Of a stretch of DNA of 38,991 bases, positions 23,677-31,149 are shown in pieces. Within the stretch, counting starts at the first letter, position 1. Every line of letters starts with the position of its first letter. Under the pieces are notes generated by a model. That model was given only the letters and a program-made list of their open reading frames with translations. It did not search any database and was not told the origin of the DNA. Source of the stretch: Bacillota bacterium (GTDB taxonomy: Bacteria > Bacillota > Clostridia > Christensenellales > Aristaeellaceae); the NCBI GenBank assembly GCA_023402355.1, contig JAEXCG010000143.1, forward strand, positions 1 through 38,991, written 5' to 3'. Made by a program: the position numbers and the translations under genes.

Positions 23677-24626
23677 TGCCCCGGGACCTGCACGAGCTCG
23701 CCAAGCTGCGCGACAGCCTGAGCTACCTGTACGTGGACAAGGCGATCGTGGAGAGGGACGACAACGCGATCGTCATCCTGCGCAAGGGAGAGCGCATTCC
23801 CGTGCCCATCTCTTCCCTGACCGTGCTGATGCTGGGCCCCGGCACGCATCTGACCCACGCGGCGGTCTGCGCCCTGGCGGACAGCGGCTGCATGGTCGTC
23901 TGGTGCGGTGAGGGCGCGCTCCGCTTTTACGGCTACGGCATGGGCGAAACGCGCTCCGCCGAGCGGCTGCTGCGCCAGGCGCGTTGCTGCATGGATGAGG
24001 CGCTGCACATCGAGGTCGTGCGGCGCATGTTCGCCCTCCGGTTTGCGGACATGCCGATGGAGGGGAAGACCGTCAGCCAACTGCGCGGCATGGAGGGCGT
24101 CCGCGTGCGCGAGGCCTACAAGCTGTACGCCAGCCGCTACGGCATGCGCTGGCACGGGCGCAGCTACCGGCAGGACGATTGGGACGACGCGGACGAGCTG
24201 AATCAGGCGTTGTCCGCCGCGAACGCCTGTCTGTACGGGCTGTGCAACGCGGCGATCGTCTCGCTCGGCTATTCGCCGGGGCTGGGTTTTATTCATACGG
24301 GCAAGATGCTGTCGTTCGTCTACGACATCGCGGACCTGTACAAGCTGGAAACCTCGGTCCCCGTGGCCTTTGAGGCGGTAACGGGCCCGCGCGTGGACGA
24401 CCTGCCGCGCGCGGTGCGCGTGCTGATGCGCAGGCGCTTACGCGAAACGCGCGTGCTCAAGCGCATCGCCGCCGACCTCGACGCCTTATTTGACATACAC
24501 GAGACGGACGACGCGAACCGTTCCGACGCCGGCGAACTATGGGACCCTATCAGCGGCACGGTCGCGGGCGGCGTGAATCGCGCGGAGGATGCGGATGACG
24601 GTGATCGTGATGGAGAACGTCGCTGA
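23676..24626 (+). CDS. cas1: CRISPR integrase Cas1, type I-E
   Basis: A 316-residue spacer integrase. The metal-binding residues are all present: Glu146 (GVRVREAYKLYA), His207 (GFIHTGKM), Asp217 and Asp220 (SFVYDIADLYK), corresponding to E141, H208, D218 and D221 of E. coli YgbT. ATG chosen because it overlaps the cas6e stop (TGATG) and begins the conserved N-terminal beta-domain (MPRDLHELAKLRDSLSYLYV core LRDSLSYLYVD). The C-terminus (about residues 285-316, Asp/Arg-rich) overlaps the start of cas2. Confidence 0.97.
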   Translation: MPRDLHELAKLRDSLSYLYVDKAIVERDDNAIVILRKGERIPVPISSLTVLMLGPGTHLTHAAVCALADSGCMVVWCGEGALRFYGYGMGETRSAERLLRQARCCMDEALHIEVVRRMFALRFADMPMEGKTVSQLRGMEGVRVREAYKLYASRYGMRWHGRSYRQDDWDDADELNQALSAANACLYGLCNAAIVSLGYSPGLGFIHTGKMLSFVYDIADLYKLETSVPVAFEAVTGPRVDDLPRAVRVLMRRRLRETRVLKRIAADLDALFDIHETDDANRSDAGELWDPISGTVAGGVNRAEDADDGDRDGERR

Positions 24627-24876
24627 GGGCTTTCGCGGCGAGGTTACGCAGTGGCTTTTGGAGGTCAAGGCCGGCGTCTTCGTCGGCAATATCTCCGCGG
24701 CTGTGCGTGAAAGGCTTTGGGAAAAAGTAAAAAGTCGTGTGGACGACGGCGCCGCGATGATGATCTACAGCGCGCAGACTGAACAGGGCTTTCAGATGGA
24801 GGTCTGCCACATGCCGGACCGGTACGTCGTGGACATGGAGGGGATCTCCCTCATCGGGCGCAAAGTCGACAAATGA
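24595..24876 (+). CDS. cas2: CRISPR integration partner Cas2, type I-E
   Basis: A 93-residue Cas2e, the dimeric scaffold for Cas1. MTVIVMENVAEGFRG and LLEVKAGVFVGNIS match E. coli Cas2 (VVVTENVPPRLRG; LLEVRAGVYVGDVS). An ATG also lies at 24589, but GGAGG (24584-24588) abuts it; the ATG at 24595 is at correct spacing and gives the family N-terminus. The gene begins inside cas1 (32-base overlap). Its TGA stop lies inside the conserved leader block of array 2, only 31 bases before the first repeat. Confidence 0.96.
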   Translation: MTVIVMENVAEGFRGEVTQWLLEVKAGVFVGNISAAVRERLWEKVKSRVDDGAAMMIYSAQTEQGFQMEVCHMPDRYVVDMEGISLIGRKVDK

Positions 24877-24907
24877 GAACGCCGCGGGAACGTATTGTAA
24901 AAGAAGG
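24871..24907 (+). promoter_or_regulatory. Leader-end block of CRISPR array 2 (contains the cas2 stop codon)
   Basis: AAATGAGAACGC, CGCGGGAA, CGTATTGTAAAAGAAG: 30 of 36 bases agree with 17722-17757 before array 1, at the same distance (one base) from the first repeat. The cas2 TGA (24874-24876) is within it. No promoter is visible in the short gap, so array 2 is probably transcribed from the cas operon. Confidence 0.8.
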
Positions 24908-25730
24908 GTTTTCCCCACACGCGTGGGGGTGAACCGCCATATCTGCTTCATTTCCCTGTGCGGTAGCTGTTTTCCCCACACGCGTGGGGGTGAACCGGCG
25001 GCGATAATCTTGTTATTCCTGGCGCGAGCGTTTTCCCCACACGCGTGGGGGTGAACCGCCCTGCGCCTCCAGGATGTCGTAAAACGCGCAGTTTTCCCCA
25101 CACGCGTGGGGGTGAACCGAGATGGCACAGGGATACGACGGGTCCATTAAAAGTTTTCCCCACACGCGTGGGGGTGAACCGGAGGGCAACAACCTGCGCG
25201 GCAGCGTCTTTGAGTCTGCCCCACACGCGTGGGGGTGAACCGACGGCGAAAACGAATATGGGGACGCAGGTTGAGTCTGCCCCACACGCGTGGGGGTGAA
25301 CCGGCGACAAGGCGGAGACGACAAAGCCGGAGAGGCGTTTTCCCCACACGCGTGGGGGTGAACCGATCCAGCAGCGCTTCGCGCCGGTCTTCCGGGAGTT
25401 TTCCCCACACGCGTGGGGGTGAACCGTTTGCACCATAGGCTCGATGCGCATGAGGCGGGTTTTCCCCACACGCGTGGGGGTGAACCGATTCGAGTAAACC
25501 CGTGGACATGTGCCGGGCTGTCTGCCCCACGCACGTGGGGGTGAACCGCCTATAGGTCAAATAAATATGGGTTAGCCGAAGTTTGCCCCACACGCGTGGG
25601 GTTGAACCGCTGCTTTTCGTAGGACGATAGTCTAGCCTCTGTCTGCCCCGCGCACGTGGGGGTGAACCGGCCTTGTCCTGTGTCATGGTCATTTCCTGCA
25701 CGTTTTCCCCACACGCGTGGGGGTAAACCC
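24908..25730 (+). CRISPR. CRISPR array 2, type I-E, 14 repeats of mixed sub-type
   Basis: Same strand, period (60-62) and hairpin as array 1. Repeat starts: 24908, 24969, 25030, 25091, 25153, 25214, 25275, 25337, 25398, 25459, 25520, 25581, 25641, 25702. Repeats 1-5, 8-10 and 14 begin GTTTTCCCC; repeats 6, 7, 11 and 13 begin GTCTGCCCC like array 1; repeat 12 begins GTTTGCCCC. Loop is ACGC except repeats 11 and 13 (GCAC). Degeneration is at the right end (repeat 12 GTTGAACC, repeat 13 CCCCGC, repeat 14 GTAAACC), which agrees with a leader on the left, next to cas2. Spacers are 31-33 bases and none is obviously shared with array 1. Confidence 0.97.
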
Positions 25731-25794
25731 GCGGCGTCCCGTTCTTCAATCCGCTCCGTCCACTTCGTCCCTTTATAATTAAATGCACGAGAAA

Positions 25795-25827
25795 GCCGCC
25801 GGTCCCTTTCCGTTTGGGACCGGCGGC
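25795..25827 (-). terminator. Terminator hairpin downstream of mnmE
   Basis: GCCGCCGGTCCC (25795-25806) and GGGACCGGCGGC (25816-25827) pair perfectly around a nine-base loop. On the - strand the hairpin is followed by TTTCTCG, a short U-tract, so it fits termination of the mnmE transcript. On the + strand no T-run follows. It also shields the end of array 2 from antisense transcription. Confidence 0.65.
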
Positions 25828-25902
25828 CTGATTTATCCTTTGGCCATCTCATACGCTGCGGTCTCGCTTCCATCCCATCCCGTCAGCCTGCCATGCGTCC
25901 GC

Positions 25903-27273
25903 TCACTTCCCCACGCAGAACGTGGAGAATACCCGGTCGATGACGTCCTCGTCGAGCGTCTCGCCCGTGATCTCGCCCAGAATGTGCATCGCGCGCGTCA
26001 GATCCACCGCCGTCACGTCCAGCGGCATGCCCTCGTCGATGGCCCGAACCGCGTCCTCGAGCGCCGCGCAGGCCTCGCGCGCAGCCTGCACGTGGCGCGC
26101 CTGCGTCAGCGTCGCCGTCTGCGCATCCTCCGCGGGCGCGAAGGATACCAGGCGTTCGCATAGCGCGTCCAGCCCCTCGCCGCGCTGGGCGCAGAGGGTG
26201 AGCACCGAGGCCTCCGGACAGACCGCCCGCACGTCCGTCTCGCTCAGCGCCTGCGCGAGGTCGCTCTTGTTCAGCGCGACGACCTTCGGCGCGTTCCCCT
26301 TCAGGCGCAGCAGCGCCTCGTCCTCGGGCGTCAGCGCCTGCGAGCCGTCGAGCACCACCAGCAGCACGTCCGCGCGCTCCATGGCCGTGCGCGCGCGCGA
26401 CACCCCGATGGCCTCGACTACGTCCTGCGTGTCGCGCAGGCCCGCCGTGTCCGAGAGGTTCACGCGCAGCCCGCGCAGCAGGATGGATTCCGTCAGCACA
26501 TCGCGCGTGGTGCCCGGCAGGTCGGTCACGATCGCCCGCTCCTCGCGCAGAAGGGCGTTGAGCAGCGAGGACTTGCCCACGTTCGGCCGTCCCGCGATGA
26601 CCACGTTCAGGCCGTCCTGCGCGATGCGGCCGCTGCGCTCGTCGCAGGCCCGGCGCAGCGTCGTCAGGAGTTCCGTCGCGCGCGCGCGCAGGTCGCCCGC
26701 GGCCTCCGCCTCGTCCACCTCGTCCGGGAAGTCCACGGCCGCCGACACGCCTGCGAGCAGCTCCACGATCTTTTCACGCGCCCCCCGCACGAAGTGCGAC
26801 ACGCCCCCCTCGAGCTGGCGCAGCGCTTCGCGCGAGCCGCGCTCGCTGCTGGAGGAGATGAGGCGCATGACCGCCTCCGCCTGCGAGAGGTCGATGCGCC
26901 CGTTCAGGAAGGCCCGGCGCGTGAACTCGCCCGGCTCCGCGGCGCGCGCGCCGTTTGCGAGCAGCAGCGAAAGCACCCGGCGCACCTGCATGCGCCCGCC
27001 GTGACAGTGGATTTCCGCCACGTCCTCGCGCGTGTAGCTGTGCGGCGCGCGCATCAGGACCGCCATGCACTCATCCACGCGCTCGCCGTCCTGCATGGCC
27101 CAGCCGTAGTAGAGCCGGGCATGCGCCCAATCGCGCGGCGGCTTGCCGCAGGCCGCCTGAAAGACGCGCGAAAGCACGCTTTGCGCCTCCGCGCCGCTCA
27201 CGCGCACGATGGCGATGCCGCCCTCGCCCTCGGGCGTCGCGAGCGCCGCGATGGTGTCCGTCCGCAGGATCAT
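25903..27273 (-). CDS. mnmE: tRNA uridine-5-carboxymethylaminomethyl GTPase MnmE
   Basis: A 456-residue G protein that with MnmG modifies wobble U34 of tRNAs. The N-terminal tetrahydrofolate-binding domain begins MILRTDTIAALATPEGEGGIAIVRVSG (core TIAALATPEG, the family start) and includes HCHGG and GEFTRRAFLNGRIDLSQAEAV. The G domain has G1 GRPNVGKSSLLN (about residue 226), G2 GTTRD, G3 DTAG and G4 NKSD. The C-terminus FCVGK carries the conserved catalytic Cys. AGGAGGGGAAC precedes the ATG. The usual chromosomal neighbours (rpmH, yidC, mnmG) are not here. Confidence 0.97.
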   Translation of the reverse strand: MILRTDTIAALATPEGEGGIAIVRVSGAEAQSVLSRVFQAACGKPPRDWAHARLYYGWAMQDGERVDECMAVLMRAPHSYTREDVAEIHCHGGRMQVRRVLSLLLANGARAAEPGEFTRRAFLNGRIDLSQAEAVMRLISSSSERGSREALRQLEGGVSHFVRGAREKIVELLAGVSAAVDFPDEVDEAEAAGDLRARATELLTTLRRACDERSGRIAQDGLNVVIAGRPNVGKSSLLNALLREERAIVTDLPGTTRDVLTESILLRGLRVNLSDTAGLRDTQDVVEAIGVSRARTAMERADVLLVVLDGSQALTPEDEALLRLKGNAPKVVALNKSDLAQALSETDVRAVCPEASVLTLCAQRGEGLDALCERLVSFAPAEDAQTATLTQARHVQAAREACAALEDAVRAIDEGMPLDVTAVDLTRAMHILGEITGETLDEDVIDRVFSTFCVGK

Positions 27274-27301
27274 GCCGTTCCCCTCCTTTTAGATGAGTTC
27301 C

Positions 27302-27307
27302 ATTATA
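27302..27307 (-). promoter_or_regulatory. Probable -10 box of mnmE
   Basis: TATAAT on the - strand, 28 bases upstream of the mnmE ATG; the -35 candidate (TTTTCA at 17 bases) is weak. The upstream sequence is the terminator of the lipoprotein gene. Confidence 0.5.
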
Positions 27308-27335
27308 CAGGCATTTGCGGCGCGTGAAAAGGGGC

Positions 27336-27369
27336 AAAAAAACCCCCTTCCGCGCCTGTGCGAAAGGGG
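27336..27369 (-). terminator. Rho-independent terminator of the lipoprotein gene
   Basis: Read on the - strand: CCCCTTTCGC, loop ACAGGC, GCGGAAGGGG, then G and seven T. One U-G wobble in a 10-bp stem. It begins 6 bases after the lipoprotein stop. Confidence 0.85.
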
Positions 27370-27375
27370 ATGCCG

Positions 27376-27981
27376 TCACTCGACCGTGATCTCGCTCGTG
27401 TCGCCCTGCGACGCGGCCTTGAGCACGGCGGCGTATAAAAGCCTCGCCTCGCCGGAGGCGATCGTCGCGCCGGTCACGCCGTCGATGTCCGCCGGGGCGC
27501 TCGCCGCCTCGATCTGCTTTGCAAGCTGCGCAATCCACTCGCTGGGCGGCGGGTCCATGGGATAGGCCTCCGGCGACTGCGCGCTCTTGCGCTCGCCGTC
27601 CTTGAAGGCGTCGAAGTCCGCGTCCTTCACCGCGCCGCCCTCGAACACGACGGTCAGCGTCGTCTGCCAGCCGTGGCCCTCGCCTTGCGTGTAGGCCTCG
27701 GACATGCGCGCGGTGTAGGTGCCGTCCTTGGCCTCGGAGGCGGGCGGCACGTTCGCCATGTCGGGCATCGTGCCCGCGGGCGCTTCGCTGGGGCTTTCCG
27801 TCGGGCTTTCCGTCGGCTGGGGCGTGGGCACTTCGGTCGCCTGCGGGGTGGGGCTCGGCTGGGCGGTGGGGGCGGTCGTCGGGGCGGTGGTCGCCGTGGG
27901 GGTCGGCTGGGCGCTGCACGCGCCGAGCGCCAGCGCCAAAGAAACGCACAGCAGGATACAGAGGCTTCGCTTCATCTTCAT
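27376..27981 (-). CDS. FMN-binding domain lipoprotein
   Basis: A 201-residue exported protein. The start at 27981 was chosen over longer ones because it opens a lipoprotein signal (MKMKRSLCILLCVSLALA, lipobox LGAC with Cys22) and has GGAAAGGA six bases upstream. A Thr/Pro/Ser-rich linker (about residues 25-75) holds the domain away from the membrane. The C-terminal half is an FMN-binding domain (DGTYTARMSEA ... GGAVKDADFDAF) ending in DIDGVTGATIASGEARLLYA (core DGVTGAT), the motif whose Thr receives FMN through a phosphoester bond by an ApbE-type transferase. Such proteins act in extracellular electron transfer. No apbE is in the window. Confidence 0.88.
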   Translation of the reverse strand: MKMKRSLCILLCVSLALALGACSAQPTPTATTAPTTAPTAQPSPTPQATEVPTPQPTESPTESPSEAPAGTMPDMANVPPASEAKDGTYTARMSEAYTQGEGHGWQTTLTVVFEGGAVKDADFDAFKDGERKSAQSPEAYPMDPPPSEWIAQLAKQIEAASAPADIDGVTGATIASGEARLLYAAVLKAASQGDTSEITVE

Positions 27982-28121
27982 GGCATTCCTTTCCGTGTTG
28001 AAATGATGCTTGTACCCTTTGTGTATGCGGCAAGGGGCGGGATTATCCCTTTGCACCTTGCCCAGCTATGCCAAATTCTGCGCTTCCCTTGCGGGCAAGG
28101 CGACATTTTTTGCCCGTCCCC

Positions 28122-28150
28122 TTGAAATCGTTCAGGTCTAAGGGTAAAAT
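28122..28150 (+). promoter_or_regulatory. guaA: Promoter of guaA
   Basis: TTGAAA (28122-28127), 17-base spacer, TAAAAT (28145-28150), followed 47 bases later by the guaA ATG with AAAGGAGGAACC. A short inverted repeat (CGGGCAA/TTGCCCG, 28092-28116) lies just upstream and could be an operator. Confidence 0.7.
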
Positions 28151-28197
28151 AAGGAGATGTTTCAGAAGCATTTTCATGGACGAAAAGGAGGAACCTC

Positions 28198-29739
28198 ATG
28201 CAGGAGGTACAGCGCATCGTCATTTTAGATTTCGGCGCCCAGTATACCCAACTGATCGCGCGCCGCGTTCGCGAGGCCCATGTCTTTTGCGAAGTCGTCC
28301 CGTATCATACGTCTTTGGAGGACATTCGGGCGAAGCGCCCCGCGGGCGTCATCCTCTCGGGCGGGCCCGCCTCGGTGCTCGACGTGGGCGCGCCGTCGGT
28401 CGATCCGGGGCTGTACGCGCTGGGCGTGCCGGTGCTGGGCATCTGCTACGGCATGCAGCTCACCGCGCACCTGCTCGGCGGGCGCGTGGAGCGGGCGGCG
28501 CAGCGCGAGTACGGCCGCGTGCGGGTGGAGATGGACACAAAAAGTCGCCTGCTCGCGGGGCTTTCGCCCGCGTCGCAGTGCTGGATGAGCCACACCTACC
28601 ACGTGACCGCCGCGCCGGAGGGCTTCGTCTCGATCGCCCGGTCCGAAAACTGCGGCTTTTGCGCGATGGAGGACGCGGCGCGCGGCATCTACTGCGTGCA
28701 GTTCCACCCGGAGGTCACCCACAGCGAGGAGGGGCAGCGGCTGCTGCGCAACTTCGTGCTGGACATCTGCGGCTGCCGGGGCGACTGGACGATGTCCGCC
28801 TTCGTGCGGGACGCGGTCGCGTCGATTCAAAGGACCGTGGGCGACGGCCGCGTGCTGCTGGGGCTCTCCGGCGGCGTCGATTCCTCCGTCGCGGCGGCGC
28901 TGATTTCAAAGGCCATCGGGGAGCGGCTGACCTGCGTGTACGTGGACCACGGCTTCATGCGCAAGGACGAGACGGAGCAGGTGAAGGACGTGTTCACGAA
29001 CCTGTTCCCGGTAAACCTCGTCGCGGTGGACGCGCGCGCGCGCTTCCTCAAGGCGGTCGCGGGCGTCACGGAGCCGGAGCAAAAGCGCAAGATCATCGGG
29101 GCGGAGTTCGTCTCGGTCTTCGCGCAGGAGGCGGAAAGGATCGGGGCGGTGGACTTCCTCGCGCAGGGCACGATCTACCCGGACGTGATCGAGTCCGGCT
29201 CGGTCAAGGGCAGCGCGGTCATCAAGTCGCACCACAACGTCGGCGGTCTGCCCGAAAACCTGCGGTTCAGGGCGCTGCTGGAGCCGCTGCGCATGCTCTT
29301 CAAGGACGAGGTGCGCAAGGTCGGGGAGGAGCTGGGCATGCCCGCGGACATGGTCTGGCGTCAGCCGTTCCCGGGCCCGGGCCTGGCGATCCGCATCGTG
29401 GGGGACGTGACGGAGGAAAAGCTTTGCATCGTGCGCGAGAGCGACGCGATCCTGCGCGCGGAGGTCGCCGCGGCGGGGCTGGAGCGCTCGGTCAACCAGT
29501 ACTTCACGGTGCTGACGGGCGTCCGCTCGGTGGGCGTCATGGGCGACGAGCGCACGTACGACTACACCGTGGCCATCCGCGCCGTCACCACCGACGACTT
29601 CATGACCGTGGACTGGGCGCGCCTGCCGTACGACCTGCTCGCCCGCGTTTCCGAGCGCATCGTCAACGAGGTCGGCCACGTGAACCGCGTGGTGCTTGAC
29701 ATCACCACCAAGCCGCCGGCATCGGTGGAGTGGGAATAA
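28198..29739 (+). CDS. guaA: GMP synthase (glutamine-hydrolysing), full length
   Basis: A 513-residue enzyme converting XMP, ATP and glutamine to GMP. Class I glutaminase domain, residues 1-190: ILDFGAQYTQLIARRVRE, nucleophile Cys83 (GICYGMQ), His170 and Glu172 (FHPEVTHS). ATP pyrophosphatase domain with P-loop at Ser224 (LSGGVDSSV), then the dimerisation domain (KSHHNVGGLPENL, RQPFPGPGLAIR, and the end KPPASVEWE). All catalytic parts are intact and length is standard (about 510-525). A second, glutaminase-defective copy lies at 37459. Confidence 0.97.
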   Translation: MQEVQRIVILDFGAQYTQLIARRVREAHVFCEVVPYHTSLEDIRAKRPAGVILSGGPASVLDVGAPSVDPGLYALGVPVLGICYGMQLTAHLLGGRVERAAQREYGRVRVEMDTKSRLLAGLSPASQCWMSHTYHVTAAPEGFVSIARSENCGFCAMEDAARGIYCVQFHPEVTHSEEGQRLLRNFVLDICGCRGDWTMSAFVRDAVASIQRTVGDGRVLLGLSGGVDSSVAAALISKAIGERLTCVYVDHGFMRKDETEQVKDVFTNLFPVNLVAVDARARFLKAVAGVTEPEQKRKIIGAEFVSVFAQEAERIGAVDFLAQGTIYPDVIESGSVKGSAVIKSHHNVGGLPENLRFRALLEPLRMLFKDEVRKVGEELGMPADMVWRQPFPGPGLAIRIVGDVTEEKLCIVRESDAILRAEVAAAGLERSVNQYFTVLTGVRSVGVMGDERTYDYTVAIRAVTTDDFMTVDWARLPYDLLARVSERIVNEVGHVNRVVLDITTKPPASVEWE

Positions 29740-29748
29740 GATCGGCGC

Positions 29749-29790
29749 AAAACCGTCCTGTTGAATGGATCATTCAGCAGGGCGGTTTTT
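29749..29790 (+). terminator. Rho-independent terminator of guaA
   Basis: AAAACCGTCCTG (29749-29760) pairs with CAGGGCGGTTTT (29778-29789) with one wobble; an inner TGAAT/ATTCA extends the stem; five T end it. It begins 9 bases after the stop. Confidence 0.88.
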
Positions 29791-29942
29791 GCTTTCCCAT
29801 GTTCAGCGCACCGCGCGCGATGGGCCGTCCCGCTCCGCCCGCAATCGTCGTCAGTCTGCGGCCGGGGGCCGCTTCTCGCTGCCACGGGCGGCCCCAAAAT
29901 AGCTTTCGGGTGGGAATAACGGCGGAATATCCGGGGCGCTGC

Positions 29943-29971
29943 TTGACAGTCGGCATCCGGCATGCTACAAT
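29943..29971 (+). promoter_or_regulatory. Promoter of the MarR-nitroreductase-radical SAM operon
   Basis: Consensus TTGACA (29943-29948), 17-base spacer, TACAAT (29966-29971) with TGC extension. The MarR ATG is 44 bases downstream. A MarR operator, if present, would be expected in 29972-30010, but I see no clear palindrome. The 150 bases between the guaA terminator and this promoter hold nothing I recognise. Confidence 0.85.
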
Positions 29972-30015
29972 AAAGTCAAACATTGGACGGTCTGATATTA
30001 TACGGAGGAACATCC

Positions 30016-30468
30016 ATGGAACGTGAAGAAGTGAGGGCATACGTCAACCAATACGGAAAATTGCGGGACGTTCAATATGCCGCCTATGAAATGTATGCGA
30101 GAAAACACAGCTTGACGGCAAAGGAGCTGTTCGTGCTGGACATCATCTGGTTTGCGCCGGACGGCTGCCTGCAATCCGAGATTTGCGAGCGGTTGTCCGC
30201 GACAAAACAGACGGTCAGCGCGATCGTCAAAAAGTTTATGAAGCAGGGCTATGTCTCGTTGACCGAATCGGAGACAGACCGCCGGAACAAAATCGTCCGC
30301 TTTACAAAAGCGGGAATCGAGTACACGCAGAAGATCATCCCGCCCGCCGCGCATGCGGAAATAGACGCCATGAGCGAGTTGTGCGGGGATGATATCGCCG
30401 AGCTGGTGCGTCTGACCACGCTTTTTTCTCGCTGTATGAAGGAAAAGTTTGAAGCGATACAGGAATAA
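30016..30468 (+). CDS. MarR-family transcriptional regulator
   Basis: A 150-residue winged-helix regulator. The ATG at 30016 has ACGGAGGAA 7 bases upstream. Recognition helix region LSATKQTVSAIVKKFMKQGYV and wing ESETDRRNKIVRFTKAG are characteristic (cores TKQTVSAIVKKF and DRRNKIVRFT). It probably represses its own operon and is released by a small redox-active or phenolic ligand. I recall closely similar MarR proteins paired with the 'radical SAM mobile pair' proteins, which fits the radical SAM gene four genes downstream. Base composition of this gene is clearly lower in GC than the surroundings. Confidence 0.9.
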   Translation: MEREEVRAYVNQYGKLRDVQYAAYEMYARKHSLTAKELFVLDIIWFAPDGCLQSEICERLSATKQTVSAIVKKFMKQGYVSLTESETDRRNKIVRFTKAGIEYTQKIIPPAAHAEIDAMSELCGDDIAELVRLTTLFSRCMKEKFEAIQE

Positions 30469-30497
30469 TCGCAGTCAGGCAAAGGAGAAGCAGCAAA

Positions 30498-31109
30498 ATG
30501 GAGTTTAACGAAGTCATCAACAAAAGAGTAACCAGCAGAGAATGGACGGACAGGGAGGTGGATTTTAACGCAATTCAGAGAATCATTGGCGCAGGCATGA
30601 AGGCGCCCTCTTGGGATCACAGGCGTTGCTGGCAATTCATCGTCCTGCATACTAAAGAGGAAAAAGAAAACGCCTTTGGATACGCCAAATGCATTGCGGA
30701 AAAGTTCGATACCGATAAATACGAAAACAGAAATTTGAATTTGGCGCAAAAGATGTATGCTTACGCAATGCCGCTGCAATACACCATGCTGGTTGACTGC
30801 CCATATGTGATCGTCCCTCTGTTTAAGTGTGCCCGGCTCAACGCCGAATGGGTCAGCAAGCTGAATCCATTGACAACTGCGTGGTGCGTTGCCGAAAACA
30901 TGATGCTTGCCGCAATCAATGAGGGCCTCGGCTATTCCCTGCGTATCCCCCTCAACAAGGAGCATAATATCGTGCTTGCGCAACTGGGCGTTCCAAGTGG
31001 TTAGATGACCCCTTGCTTTATCGGTATTGGATACCCGAAGGAGGACGCGATGGTCTTGGCGCAATACGACAGCCGTCCGGACGGCCACATCCACATGGGC
31101 GGATGGTGA
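30498..31109 (+). pseudogene. Nitroreductase-family protein interrupted by an in-frame TAG
   Basis: The open part (30498-31004) codes 168 residues of an FMN-dependent nitroreductase: MEFNEVINKRVTSREW, MKAPSWDHRRCWQF, AENMMLAAINEGLGYSLRIP. It ends at TAG (31002-31004) after GVPSG, but the same frame continues for exactly 34 more codons (MTPCFIGIGYPKEDA ... HMGGW) to TGA at 31107. These align without gap to the last 34 residues of the next nitroreductase, where the TAG position is a Tyr (IPDGY-VLPTLIMLGY). So a Tyr codon has become an amber stop, removing the C-terminal strand that helps dimerise and bind FMN. The gene is likely broken, unless amber is suppressed. GC content is low (near 48 percent by eye). 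Confidence 0.85.
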
Positions 31110-31149
31110 TATTGGACGTTTCCGTCTACACAACAAAGGAGAGACAGAC

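Noticed and set aside
24550..25788. Minus-strand open frames across array 2 with the same peptide repeats
   Set aside because: Same artefact of repeat translation.
28092..28116. Inverted repeat CGGGCAA/TTGCCCG upstream of guaA considered as purine riboswitch or terminator
   Set aside because: It lies upstream of the promoter boxes and lacks a T-run and riboswitch core sequence; at most an operator.
31002..31004. TAG in the nitroreductase as a pyrrolysine codon
   Set aside because: The aligned residue in the paralogue is Tyr, no pyl genes are seen, and another gene in the window stops at TAG followed by a terminator.
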